Assembly: GCA_903876465.1 (NCBI GenBank)
Contig: CAIRAF010000061.1
Coordinates: forward strand, 1 to 14,213
Length of the DNA stretch: 14,213 nt
Source: an uncultured bacterium
Lineage (GTDB): Bacteria > Patescibacteriota > Minisyncoccia > Phycocordibacterales > PALSA-1337
Direction: 5' to 3'
Shown: positions 1 through 6,165 of the stretch, piece by piece
Layout: each line of letters begins with the position of its first letter
Numbering within the stretch: the first letter of the stretch is position 1
The notes under the pieces: model-generated
Told to the model about the DNA's origin: nothing
The model's database searches: none
Seen by the model: the letters and a program-made list of their open reading frames with translations, nothing else
Translations under genes and position numbers: made by a program

Positions 1-2
1 AT

Positions 3-224
3 GTCGGAAGCTTTAAGATTGATACAACGGCCCCAGCGCCTATTACCCTTACCTCGGTGGTTGGTGGGTTCCTGAATATTCAAATAAATTGGGCGTCGTT
101 TGTAGATTCACAGGGGGACTTTAATCACTTTAATATTTACCGCTCTAATACTGCAATAACCAATGTGTCGGGATTCACGCCGATCAATTCCAGTTTGACG
201 GATAAACTGGCGACATCTTTTTAA
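3..224 (+). pseudogene. 3' fragment of a fibronectin-type surface protein
   Basis: An open frame enters from the left edge and stops at TAA 222-224, giving 73 residues. The text has the look of a fibronectin-type III or related beta-sandwich domain: a DTTAPAP linker, a beta-strand ending in NWASF, then FNIYRS and a turn before TPINSS. It ends abruptly after LATSF, where such domains normally carry on with a strand of the Tyr-rich kind. The stop therefore looks premature and the gene broken rather than naturally ended. The opposite strand from about 240 carries the start of a different gene, which marks a junction. Codons ending in G or C seem commoner than in neighbouring genes (GCG, TCG, ACG), judged by eye only. 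It could also be the genuine end of a long surface protein whose start lies outside the window. Confidence 0.6.
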
Positions 225-239
225 AATATTCACAAGCCT

Positions 240-356
240 TTTGATTTTTTCACCAGCAAGAAGTTTCTTAACCAAAGCATCCTTTGAAGGGAAAACGTCA
301 GTGACAGTGCCACGTGCAAAGAGTTCATCTATTCTTTTTTGATCAATTTTAGGCAT
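240..356 (-). pseudogene. tyrS: 5' fragment of tyrosyl-tRNA synthetase
   Basis: From ATG 356-354 the first ~39 residues read like the N-terminus of a bacterial tyrosyl-tRNA synthetase: IDELFARGT, then VFPSKDALVKKLLAGEKIK. In intact enzymes this is followed at once by the Rossmann strand and a GxDPT segment leading to the HxGH ATP-binding motif. Here the frame instead runs into RLVNILKR and then into the complement of the fibronectin-like fragment, stopping at 108. No HIGH-type or KMSKS motif is present, so this piece cannot aminoacylate tRNA. The break falls at about 239. Either a rearrangement cut the gene, leaving a functional copy elsewhere, or the assembly is chimeric here. The identification rests on a short N-terminal stretch. 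Confidence 0.55.
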
Positions 357-406
357 GTAATTTATACAATCTCTTAAAAACTATATTACCATTATTTTGC
401 TAAACA

Positions 407-438
407 AAAAACCGCCAGTTGCAGTGCAGGCGGTTTTT
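407..438 (-). terminator. Intrinsic terminator after the nitroreductase gene
   Basis: A perfect 10-bp stem (AAAAACCGCC / GGCGGTTTTT) closes a 12-nt loop. Read on the minus strand it lies 20 bases past the nitroreductase stop and ends in a T run. The A/T-flanked stem is symmetrical, so it could also stop transcription from the other side. Confidence 0.85.
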
Positions 439-458
439 ATACCTATCGTTACTAAATT

Positions 459-1091
459 TTACATATTCACGAAAAGGTCTTCTTTTGCGCGACGAACCTT
501 CTTATACCCTGCTGATGTATCAGTAGCCACATCGCGATATCCTATAGCCATCATAACAACACTCTTTAGTCCTTTCTCTTTGAGACCAAGAACCTCATCC
601 AGTTTAGCTGGATCAAATCCTTCCATAGGAGTTGAGTCGACTTCTTCGAGTGCCGCAGCTGACAGACCGACACCGAGGGCGATGTAAGCTTGTTTTGCAG
701 CCCATGTCACTTTCCCTGTTTGGTCCAAACCATCTACTGTACCCATGATATATTTTTTGAAATCAGCAAGTGCAGTGACAGGCATACCACGAGTGGTTGA
801 GACGAGATTCATATAGTCGTCGACATTTTTCTCTGTTATGTTATCCCATACTGCAAAAACAAGTAGATGTGAACCTTCAACAATCTGTGGTTGCATCCAT
901 GCTGCTGGCTGAATCTTTTTACGAAGTTCCATGTCTTTGATAACTAAAACCTTGTATGGAGTAAGTCCATATGATGACGGTGCAAGACGAATTGCTTCCA
1001 AGATTGCATTGAGCTTTTCTTGTGGAACTTCTTTGCCATTCATCCTTTTGGTGGCATAACGCCACCCGAGCTGTGTATTGAGTGTATTCAT
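459..1091 (-). CDS. NAD(P)H nitroreductase, NfsB-like flavoprotein
   Basis: 210 residues, close to the 217 of E. coli NfsB. The family transfers electrons from NAD(P)H through FMN to nitro compounds, quinones or pteridines in the cytoplasm and works as a dimer. Visible marks: the FMN-phosphate segment WRYATKR at residues 10-16, APSSYGLTPYK at 37-47, and the block VDSTPMEGFD...LGLKEKG at 151-174, which matches NfsB in the same order. A basic segment KKVRRAKEDLF at 197-207 stands where NfsB has its last FMN-phosphate arginine. ATG 1091 has no SD upstream; the leader is A/T rich. The gene is divergent from an HxlR-type regulator, and its promoter carries repeated operator-like arms, so it is probably controlled by that regulator. 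The natural substrate cannot be read from sequence. Confidence 0.9.
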   Translation of the reverse strand: MNTLNTQLGWRYATKRMNGKEVPQEKLNAILEAIRLAPSSYGLTPYKVLVIKDMELRKKIQPAAWMQPQIVEGSHLLVFAVWDNITEKNVDDYMNLVSTTRGMPVTALADFKKYIMGTVDGLDQTGKVTWAAKQAYIALGVGLSAAALEEVDSTPMEGFDPAKLDEVLGLKEKGLKSVVMMAIGYRDVATDTSAGYKKVRRAKEDLFVNM

Positions 1092-1156
1092 TTTTATTTA
1101 AATAATTTTAATAATAAAAAGCGAGAAACTACGTCTAACTTTTTTAATGTAAGAAT

Positions 1157-1185
1157 ATCATACAGGCCTTACTTTACCTTGTAAA
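1157..1185 (-). promoter_or_regulatory. Nitroreductase promoter
   Basis: On the minus strand: -35 TTTACA (1185-1180), a 17-bp spacer and -10 TATGAT (1162-1157). Each box differs from consensus at one position. The predicted start near 1150 gives a leader of about 58 nt. Confidence 0.75.
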
Positions 1186-1194
1186 GTACTTTAC
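1171..1194. promoter_or_regulatory. Triple-arm operator, probable HxlR binding site
   Basis: Three copies of one heptamer in alternating orientation: ACTTTAC 1171-1177, GTAAAGT 1181-1187, ACTTTAC 1188-1194. The first two form an inverted repeat with a 3-bp gap; the last two form a perfect 14-bp palindrome. The central arm covers the nitroreductase -35 box and the right arm covers a possible regulator -35 (TTTACT 1190-1195). Binding of a dimeric HxlR-type winged-helix protein would block both promoters. Known DUF24/HxlR sites in Bacillus have comparable TTACT/AGTAA-type arms. The link to this regulator is inferred from position. Confidence 0.7.
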
Positions 1195-1224
1195 TATGTA
1201 CACCATACATGATAGCCTGTGTCT

Positions 1225-1545
1225 ATGGTTACCCTTGAATCAAAAAAGAAAGGTATTCACTCTGCAAATATATGTCCTGTCGCTAAAGTAGCCGACCTTC
1301 TTTCTGATTCATGGACGATGCTTATTATTCGAGATCTACTTATTTCACAAATGAGATTTTGTGAATTGGAGACTTCCCTTGATGGAATCAGCACGCGCAC
1401 GCTCACCCTCAAACTCAAAAAACTTGTCACTGAAAAAGTGATCAGTAAAGATGACGCGACTCACTACTACTCTATTACAAAACAAGGTCAAAATTTGGCA
1501 CAAATAATAGATGCCATGAGAGGTTATGGTGAGAAGTGGATGTAA
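1225..1545 (+). CDS. HxlR-family winged-helix transcriptional regulator
   Basis: 106 residues from ATG 1225; a GTG at 1219 would add two. The whole protein is one HxlR (DUF24) winged helix: the N-terminal CPVAKVADLLSDSW block, a recognition-helix region with STRTLTLKLKKL, a wing ending HYYSITKQG, and a C-terminal dimer helix ending GEKW. Cys17, directly before Pro, sits at the conserved cysteine position used as a thiol sensor by several members (YodB, HypR); a second cysteine, Cys46, could pair with it. It is divergent from the nitroreductase, the usual arrangement for electrophile- or disulfide-sensing members. A TGaTAGCCT extended -10 ending at 1218 leaves six bases before the ATG, so the mRNA may be leaderless. 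Whether it represses or activates cannot be seen. Confidence 0.9.
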   Translation: MVTLESKKKGIHSANICPVAKVADLLSDSWTMLIIRDLLISQMRFCELETSLDGISTRTLTLKLKKLVTEKVISKDDATHYYSITKQGQNLAQIIDAMRGYGEKWM

Positions 1546-1559
1546 TAAGCCCTAAATAA

Positions 1560-1883
1560 TTATTGAACCTTCACTGCTGTACCGTAACACAAAACCTCAG
1601 TTACACCCTGCATGAGTTCGGTTGCATCAAAACGTACGCCGATAATAGCATTCGCGCCTTTTTCAGTAGCATGAGTAATCATGAGTTCATAGGCTTCATT
1701 ACGTGTCTTGTCACATAGTTCTGTAAAAAGACTGATGTTTCCACCAAATATAGTTTGAAGTGATCCACCAATACTACCAACTATTGAGCGTGAACGAACA
1801 ATGATTCCTTTGGTAAGTCCAAGGTTGGAGACAATTTTCTTATTTGGTAATTCAAAAGCAGTTGTGACGTTGTTGTGATCCAT
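1560..1883 (-). CDS. YbjQ/UPF0145 family protein
   Basis: 107 residues, the same length as E. coli YbjQ. The family folds as an oligomeric alpha/beta domain annotated as putative heavy-metal binding, with no proven reaction. Seen here: the strand near residues 17-33 (IVSNLG...GIIVRSRS), a helix with [20 protein letters not shown], and the closing [13 protein letters not shown]. The GANAI(I)GV...GTAVK pattern is typical. Stop TAA 1562-1560 lies 14 bases from the stop of the convergent regulator gene, and no hairpin is evident between them. No SD precedes ATG 1883. A TATAGT on the minus strand about 29 bases upstream could be its -10. Its role here is unknown. Confidence 0.88.
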   Translation of the reverse strand: MDHNNVTTAFELPNKKIVSNLGLTKGIIVRSRSIVGSIGGSLQTIFGGNISLFTELCDKTRNEAYELMITHATEKGANAIIGVRFDATELMQGVTEVLCYGTAVKVQ

Positions 1884-1923
1884 GTGAGTGTAGTTAGATG
1901 ATTAATGTGTTAACTATAACATG

Positions 1924-2808
1924 TCAGAGTTTATATCTATCAAGTTTAGTCTGGCTAGCAAAAATTATATTTGTTCCATCATTTATTCCTATAGCCTGCC
2001 AAGGCTGCGTGATATTACCCTTTTTACCTGTGTAGAAAAACAGTGACCTTTCAAGATTTGGTTTCGTCTTTCCTATATCCCCAAAATTTAATTTGATCTG
2101 CTGATAGAATGGAATATGTTTGACGAAATATGATCTAATATAATCCTCGAATTCTTCAAATATTTCAACTTTTTCTTCTGTAGCTCGTACCAATGAATAA
2201 TTAAGTGCCGCTTCACTACATTGACGATTTACATCTTCTTCAGAATTCTTGTCGGACATCATTAGATTATTTCTGGCACCCTTAACCAATTTCTCAAAGT
2301 TAACGGTGAGCTTAATTTTTTCTGTAAGTTCTTTCTTCGTATTGTCGAAACATTTGTAAAAGTCTTTCTTTGCATATAAAACAGAGACTGGCGTAACTTT
2401 AAATAAACCTGAATATCTATCCGCAAGAGTAGCTAAAGATTTAACATACTTATCAGTCCTATCTTTAGGAATTTTGTTAGCTATTTGTACCCTTTCATCT
2501 CCCGGAACTATGTGGAAAAATAATCCTGGTTGATATACCTTTTTTATTTCCGCATTCATTCTTGCTAGCTGGTTTAAAGTTGCCTCCTCGCACAAATCTG
2601 CTTCTTGAATTGGTAAATTAATATTTTTGCTTCCACCCCAAAACTGGAGAAATTTAATAGGCAAATTTCTATTAACTTTCTCTTGAATATTTTTTATGAC
2701 TAAATCCTTTCTAATTCCATCTGGTAGAGGACCATTTCTAAAATCCTTTCTTGTTAGGATTTTATATATGTTTTCTGCAACAGATGAGTTGGTTAGAATA
2801 TTGTCCAT
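1924..2808 (-). CDS. Uncharacterised protein with distant PvcA/DIT1 pattern
   Basis: 294 residues from ATG 2808. The open frame runs further upstream, but that part is the translated tRNA-Ser gene, so this is the first usable start. No signal peptide or membrane segment. Several spaced motifs recall the isocyanide synthase family (PvcA/DIT1): PIKFLQFWGGSKN at 50-62, where the family has an F-x-K-S-x-N loop; ADLCEE at 70-75 (family D-x-x-E); IKKVYQPG at 88-95; a helix with Y..SL..LA; a C-terminal IKLNF at 238-242, where the family has RLSIH; and QPWQAIG at 268-274, where it has TPWH. Family members build isonitriles from Tyr or Trp. The tPWH histidine is Gln here and no PvcB-type oxygenase is adjacent, so the activity may differ. 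It begins 16 bases after the tRNA and may be co-transcribed with it. Confidence 0.45.
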   Translation of the reverse strand: MDNILTNSSVAENIYKILTRKDFRNGPLPDGIRKDLVIKNIQEKVNRNLPIKFLQFWGGSKNINLPIQEADLCEEATLNQLARMNAEIKKVYQPGLFFHIVPGDERVQIANKIPKDRTDKYVKSLATLADRYSGLFKVTPVSVLYAKKDFYKCFDNTKKELTEKIKLTVNFEKLVKGARNNLMMSDKNSEEDVNRQCSEAALNYSLVRATEEKVEIFEEFEDYIRSYFVKHIPFYQQIKLNFGDIGKTKPNLERSLFFYTGKKGNITQPWQAIGINDGTNIIFASQTKLDRYKL

Positions 2809-2824
2809 GTCATTATGCTGGTTG

Positions 2825-2911
2825 CGGAACCGGAGGGATTCGAACCCTCGAGGCCCGTTAAGGCCTGCCTCTTTAGCAAAGAGGTATGTTAGACCACTCC
2901 ACCACGGTTCC
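2825..2911 (-). tRNA. tRNA-Ser (anticodon GCU)
   Basis: 87 nt. Acceptor GGAACCG pairs with CGGTTCC; discriminator G. Anticodon stem CCTCT/AGAGG encloses loop TTGCTAA, anticodon GCU, reading AGC and AGU. A long variable arm (AGGCC/GGCCT core) and T arm GAGGG-TTCGAAT-CCCTC confirm serine type. CCA is not encoded (CAA follows). An uncharacterised gene starts 16 bases downstream. Confidence 0.95.
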
Positions 2912-2991
2912 AGTTGCGCCATTCTGTCATAAATATATGTTTTTGCAAAACGAAGTATTCGTGGTAATCTGATTTTACTCACGCGAGTATT

Positions 2992-3078
2992 GGAGAGATG
3001 GCTGAGTGGTTTAAGGCAGCGGTTTACTAAACCGCCGTTCCCTCACGGGAACCGTGGGTTCGAATCCCACTCTCTCCG
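2992..3078 (+). tRNA. tRNA-Ser with unusual anticodon ACU
   Basis: 87 nt. Acceptor GGAGAGA/TCTCTCC pairs perfectly; discriminator G3078; no encoded CCA (CTT follows). Anticodon stem GCGGT/ACCGC encloses loop TTACTAA, so positions 34-36 read ACU. The long variable arm has a perfect stem GTTCCC/GGGAAC, and the T arm is GTGGG-TTCGAAT-CCCAC. These mark a serine tRNA. All helices are intact, so it does not look decayed. The anticodon loop differs from the neighbouring GCU tRNA-Ser by one base, A in place of G at the wobble position, which is very rare in bacterial tRNA-Ser. A single base-call error could explain it. Confidence 0.88.
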
Positions 3079-3081
3079 CTT

Positions 3082-3110
3082 TTGACACAATCAAATAATT
3101 AATGTAGTTT
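3082..3110 (+). promoter_or_regulatory. Promoter of the acetyltransferase gene
   Basis: A perfect -35 TTGACA (3082-3087) starts four bases after the tRNA-Ser end. A 17-bp spacer leads to a weak -10 TAGTTT (3105-3110). The start codon follows eight bases later, so the transcript would begin at or within two bases of the ATG. Confidence 0.55.
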
Positions 3111-3118
3111 GATGTTAA

Positions 3119-3670
3119 ATGGACATTATAATACCTGTGAGAAATGGGCTGGAACTTCGACTGCGGAAGGAATCTGACGCAGAGGCAGTTTTCCAGGCTA
3201 TAGACAAAAACCGTACGTATTTGAAACAGTGGTTACCTTGGCTAGACGAAAGTACCACCACAGAAGATACTCGAAAATTCATTCGATCAGATATCGACGA
3301 CTTTGAAAAGAAGAATGGTTTGGACCTCGGAATCTGGTACGAAAAACAATGGGTCGGCGGAATCGGTTATCATGGATGGGGTGGAAAAAAAAGAAAATCA
3401 TCCATAGGATATTGGCTATCTGAAGATTGCCAAGGCAAAGGGATCATGACTGCATCTGTACAAGCCCTGGTCAATCACGGCTTTAATGAGATGAATCTCA
3501 ATCGAATTGAAATTCGTTGTGCCACTGAAAACGTTAAGAGTCGATCGATACCACAGAGACTTGGTTTCGTAATGGAAGGTACACTTCGACAAGCCGAATG
3601 GCTCTATGACCACTTTGTCGACATTGTTGTTTATAGTACGATTAAGGATGAGTGGAACTCATGTAAATAA
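3119..3670 (+). CDS. GNAT N-acetyltransferase, RimJ/RimL type
   Basis: 183 residues, the normal size for RimL/YdaF-like enzymes, which move an acetyl group from acetyl-CoA to a protein N-terminus or small amine in the cytoplasm. Seen: N-terminal strand LELRLRKESDAEAVF, WLPWLD at 38-43, strand GIGYHGW, IGYWL at 96-100, the acetyl-CoA pyrophosphate loop QGKGIMT at 105-111, NRIEIRCATENVKS at 128-141 and RLGFVMEGTLRQAEW at 147-161, all in family order. ATG 3119 is the first start after the tRNA-Ser and has no SD; the closeness of the -10 suggests leaderless initiation. A strong hairpin terminator ends the unit, so the gene is monocistronic. The substrate (ribosomal protein, spermidine or other) cannot be assigned. 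Confidence 0.9.
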   Translation: MDIIIPVRNGLELRLRKESDAEAVFQAIDKNRTYLKQWLPWLDESTTTEDTRKFIRSDIDDFEKKNGLDLGIWYEKQWVGGIGYHGWGGKKRKSSIGYWLSEDCQGKGIMTASVQALVNHGFNEMNLNRIEIRCATENVKSRSIPQRLGFVMEGTLRQAEWLYDHFVDIVVYSTIKDEWNSCK

Positions 3671-3677
3671 TTTCAGT

Positions 3678-3713
3678 CCCGCATTGTAAGAAATTTCGAT
3701 GCGGGGCTTTTTT
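3678..3713 (+). terminator. Intrinsic terminator after the acetyltransferase gene
   Basis: Stem CCCGCAT (3678-3684) / ATGCGGG (3699-3705) with a 14-nt loop, then GC and six T. It lies 7 bases past the stop codon and separates this gene from recG. Confidence 0.88.
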
Positions 3714-3754
3714 ATATAAATTATTTATAAGTAGGTTAATATGAGTATTTTCGC

Positions 3755-3760
3755 TATAAT
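3755..3760 (+). promoter_or_regulatory. recG -10 box for a leaderless start
   Basis: A perfect TATAAT ends seven bases before ATG 3768, so transcription would start at the start codon itself. The -35 region (TAGGTT, 17-bp spacing) is weak. The box lies inside the longer open frame from 3741 and so argues against that upstream start. Confidence 0.65.
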
Positions 3761-3767
3761 TAGCTCC

Positions 3768-6008
3768 ATGCCCGTTATTACTCCCGACATTACCGTAGCT
3801 GAATATTTTCGTATCACACCAATACAAAAAGATGCCCTAAGGAAACTTGGCATTACGACTCTTCGTGATCTCCTATATCATTTCCCTGTTCGTTATGGTG
3901 ACACTGCCGAATCGCGTAGTATCGAATCATTAAGCAAGGGTGACACAGCTGTCATATTTGGAAAAATTACGGGTCTCAAAGCTAGTAAAGGATTCAAAAC
4001 CAAGATGACTATGGCGACAGCCACTGTCGAAGATGAAACTGGAAAAATCCAATGTGTCTGGTTCAATCAACCATATCTGGCCAAAATGACACCGGAAGGT
4101 GCAATGGTCCGCATAGAAGGCAAAGTTAGTGAACGCAGAAAACAAACCGAAGGTGCAGAAACTGCTGGAAGAATTTATTTTTCTAATCCCAAACTCGAGG
4201 TCGTCGATAAACTTCCAATAGGGGTTGGTGACTCCCTATTTGGTGAAGACGGCGAAGCTCACACACTTTATCCAGTCTATCCAGAATCAAGAGGTATCAC
4301 TTCCAGTTGGATCTATCATGCCATCCAAAAAATATTTAAAAGTGGTTTACTCGACACAATTGTCGACACACTTCCTGGTCACCTATTAGTTAAATATCAT
4401 TTACCTAGCCTGAAAACTGCTCTCGTCTGGATTCACACTCCACTCAAACGAGACGATGCTCTGTCAGCTCGCAAGCGTTTTTCTTTTGAAGAAATATTCA
4501 CTATTCAGCTTGGCAAACAACAAGCCCGACTTTCCTATGAAGCGCATCCCGCTTTTGTTATTGAAACTGACGATGCTCATGTTAATGAATTCATCAAACG
4601 TTTTCCTTTTACTGCTACTGAAGCACAAACGCATGCTGTCGGAGCAATACTCGCCGATATGCGTCGAGGTTTTGCCATGTCACGTCTTCTCGAAGGAGAT
4701 GTGGGATCTGGTAAAACTGCTGTAGCTGCTTCTGCTGCATACGCCATCATTACTTCCAAACCACCAAAAATACCACGCCTCATCAATGCGCAAAATCCAT
4801 TGAGCAAAGCCATTACTACTGGTCAAGGAAATCTCCAAGTCGCTTTCATGTGTCCTACTGAAATATTAGCTACGCAACATTTTGAATCTTTCATACAGTA
4901 CTTTTCATATATGCCTATTCAGATCGGGCTTATCACTGGTTCTGGTTGTCGCAAATTTCCTTCAAAGATGAATCCAAAAGGTTGGACCGATATTTCTCGT
5001 GCACAATTACTCAAATGGGTTGAGAGTGGCGACATTCATGTTCTCATTGGCACACACTCACTTATTCAAAAGTCAGTTAAATTTAAAAATCTAGCCTTCG
5101 CTATTATCGATGAACAGCACCGTTTTGGAACAGCTCAACGCTCTAAACTTGTTCGTAAGGACACGATCGCTCCGCATTTACTTTCAATGACGGCCACACC
5201 TATTCCACGAACATTGGCTCTCACAATGTATGGTGACCTTGATCTAACCCTTCTCGATCAATCTCCTGCTGGCCGTAAACCAATCATCACTGAACTAGTC
5301 TTACCAACACATCGTGAATCTACCTATGAAAAGATTCGTACTGAACTCAAAGCTGGCCGTCAGCTCTATGTCATATGTCCACGCATAGATGAACCAGATC
5401 CAGATAAAGAAAATGTTCTCAATACAAAATCAGTTAAGGAAGAAGCCAAGCGTCTCCAGTCAAAAGTATTTCCTGAATATGAAGTTGGCATTATGCATAG
5501 CAAAATGACTCCTCAAGAAAAAGATCGTGTTATGGGTCAATTCAAAAGCGGTGAAATCACCATCCTTTGTGCAACTTCAGTCGTTGAAGTTGGCGTGAAT
5601 GTGCCTAATGCCACAAATATTATCATTGAAGGCGCTGAACGTTTTGGTCTTTCTCAACTTCATCAACTTCGTGGACGTGTCATGCGAAGTAGTCATCAAG
5701 CCTATTGTTACGTCTTTACTGAGACAACTTCTGCAAAATCAATTGAACGTCTCAAGGCTCTTCAAAATGCCAAAAATGGTTTTGAATTGGCTGAACTCGA
5801 TCTCGCCCAAAGAGGTCCTGGCGAACTTACTGGTATGCGTCAGTGGGGTATTTCTGATATTGCTATGGAAGCTTTGAAAAATTTAAAAATGGTTGAAGCG
5901 GCGCGTGATGAAGCTGTTCGAATCATTTTGGAAGACAGAGAGCTTTCAAGATATCCGGATTTGAAACACGAAGTTGACGCTAGGAAAAAAGATACTCATT
6001 TTGAGTAA
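3768..6008 (+). CDS. recG: ATP-dependent DNA helicase RecG
   Basis: 746 residues; E. coli RecG has 693. RecG remodels stalled forks and Holliday junctions. In order: the N-terminal wedge/OB domain (about 1-270), Walker A GDVGSGKT 310-317, CPTEILATQH (motif Ia), DEQH 448-451 (motif II), SMTATPIPR 473-481 (III), ATSVVEVGVNVP (V), QLRGRVMR 633-640 (VI) and the TRG element RGPGELTGMRQWG 682-694. Two oddities. About 25 extra residues (330-357) stand between Walker A and motif Ia. Motif VI, normally QxxGRxGR, has Met639 in place of the last Gly, although both arginines remain. ATG 3768 is preferred over an in-frame ATG at 3741, because a TATAAT lies between them. The gene has no SD and seems leaderless; the next gene is a tRNA with its own promoter. 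Confidence 0.96.
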   Translation: MPVITPDITVAEYFRITPIQKDALRKLGITTLRDLLYHFPVRYGDTAESRSIESLSKGDTAVIFGKITGLKASKGFKTKMTMATATVEDETGKIQCVWFNQPYLAKMTPEGAMVRIEGKVSERRKQTEGAETAGRIYFSNPKLEVVDKLPIGVGDSLFGEDGEAHTLYPVYPESRGITSSWIYHAIQKIFKSGLLDTIVDTLPGHLLVKYHLPSLKTALVWIHTPLKRDDALSARKRFSFEEIFTIQLGKQQARLSYEAHPAFVIETDDAHVNEFIKRFPFTATEAQTHAVGAILADMRRGFAMSRLLEGDVGSGKTAVAASAAYAIITSKPPKIPRLINAQNPLSKAITTGQGNLQVAFMCPTEILATQHFESFIQYFSYMPIQIGLITGSGCRKFPSKMNPKGWTDISRAQLLKWVESGDIHVLIGTHSLIQKSVKFKNLAFAIIDEQHRFGTAQRSKLVRKDTIAPHLLSMTATPIPRTLALTMYGDLDLTLLDQSPAGRKPIITELVLPTHRESTYEKIRTELKAGRQLYVICPRIDEPDPDKENVLNTKSVKEEAKRLQSKVFPEYEVGIMHSKMTPQEKDRVMGQFKSGEITILCATSVVEVGVNVPNATNIIIEGAERFGLSQLHQLRGRVMRSSHQAYCYVFTETTSAKSIERLKALQNAKNGFELAELDLAQRGPGELTGMRQWGISDIAMEALKNLKMVEAARDEAVRIILEDRELSRYPDLKHEVDARKKDTHFE

Positions 6009-6011
6009 GAG

Positions 6012-6040
6012 TTGTATCTACTGTCAGTTTGGATTATGAT
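6012..6040 (+). promoter_or_regulatory. tRNA-Ile promoter
   Basis: -10 TATGAT (6035-6040) with TTGTAT (6012-6017) 17 bp upstream. Transcription would start near 6047, nine bases before the mature tRNA end. The -35 is weak; the -10 and the spacing are good. Confidence 0.6.
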
Positions 6041-6055
6041 AGACGAATTCAACAT

Positions 6056-6132
6056 CCGCCCTTAGCTCAGTTGGTTAGAGCACAGAGCTTATACCTCTGG
6101 GGTCCTTGGTTCGAATCCAAGAGGGCGGACCA
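6056..6132 (+). tRNA. tRNA-Ile with rare anticodon UAU, CCA encoded
   Basis: 77 nt including an encoded CCA (6130-6132). Acceptor CCGCCCT/AGGGCGG, D stem GCTC/GAGC, anticodon stem CAGAG/CTCTG with loop CTTATAC, variable GGGTC, T arm CTTGG-TTCGAAT-CCAAG, discriminator A. Anticodon UAU pairs with AUA. Most bacteria read AUA with a CAU tRNA whose C34 is changed to lysidine by TilS; a genomic UAU anticodon is the less common solution. Unlike the two tRNA-Ser genes in this window, CCA is encoded. AUA codons occur in neighbouring genes such as recG, so an AUA reader is needed. Confidence 0.93.
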
Positions 6133-6133
6133 C

Positions 6134-6164
6134 AAAAAAAGACCGGTTATTCCGGTCTTTTTTT
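6134..6164. terminator. Bidirectional terminator between tRNA-Ile and ftsH
   Basis: A 13-bp perfect stem, seven A plus GACCGG (6134-6146) against CCGGTC plus seven T (6152-6164), with loop TTATT. It follows the tRNA CCA by one base and the ftsH stop (minus strand) by one base, and has a T run in either direction, so it can end both units. Confidence 0.92.
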
Positions 6165-6165
6165 A

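Noticed and set aside
2941..2950. Palindrome TTTTGCAAAA between the divergent tRNA genes
   Set aside because: Ten A/T-rich bases are expected by chance, and no promoter boxes are convincingly tied to it.
2809..2982. Upstream extension of the PvcA-like reading frame to 2982
   Set aside because: The extra 58 residues are the translation of the tRNA-Ser(GCU) gene and its promoter region; the first ATG after the tRNA is at 2808.
2825..3078. Opposed tRNA-Ser pair as ends of a mobile element or an attachment site
   Set aside because: The two differ in all stems, no direct repeat flanks them, and no integrase or transposase is in the window.
3741..3767. Earlier in-frame ATG for recG
   Set aside because: A perfect TATAAT at 3755-3760 lies between the two ATGs, and the homologous text begins after the second.
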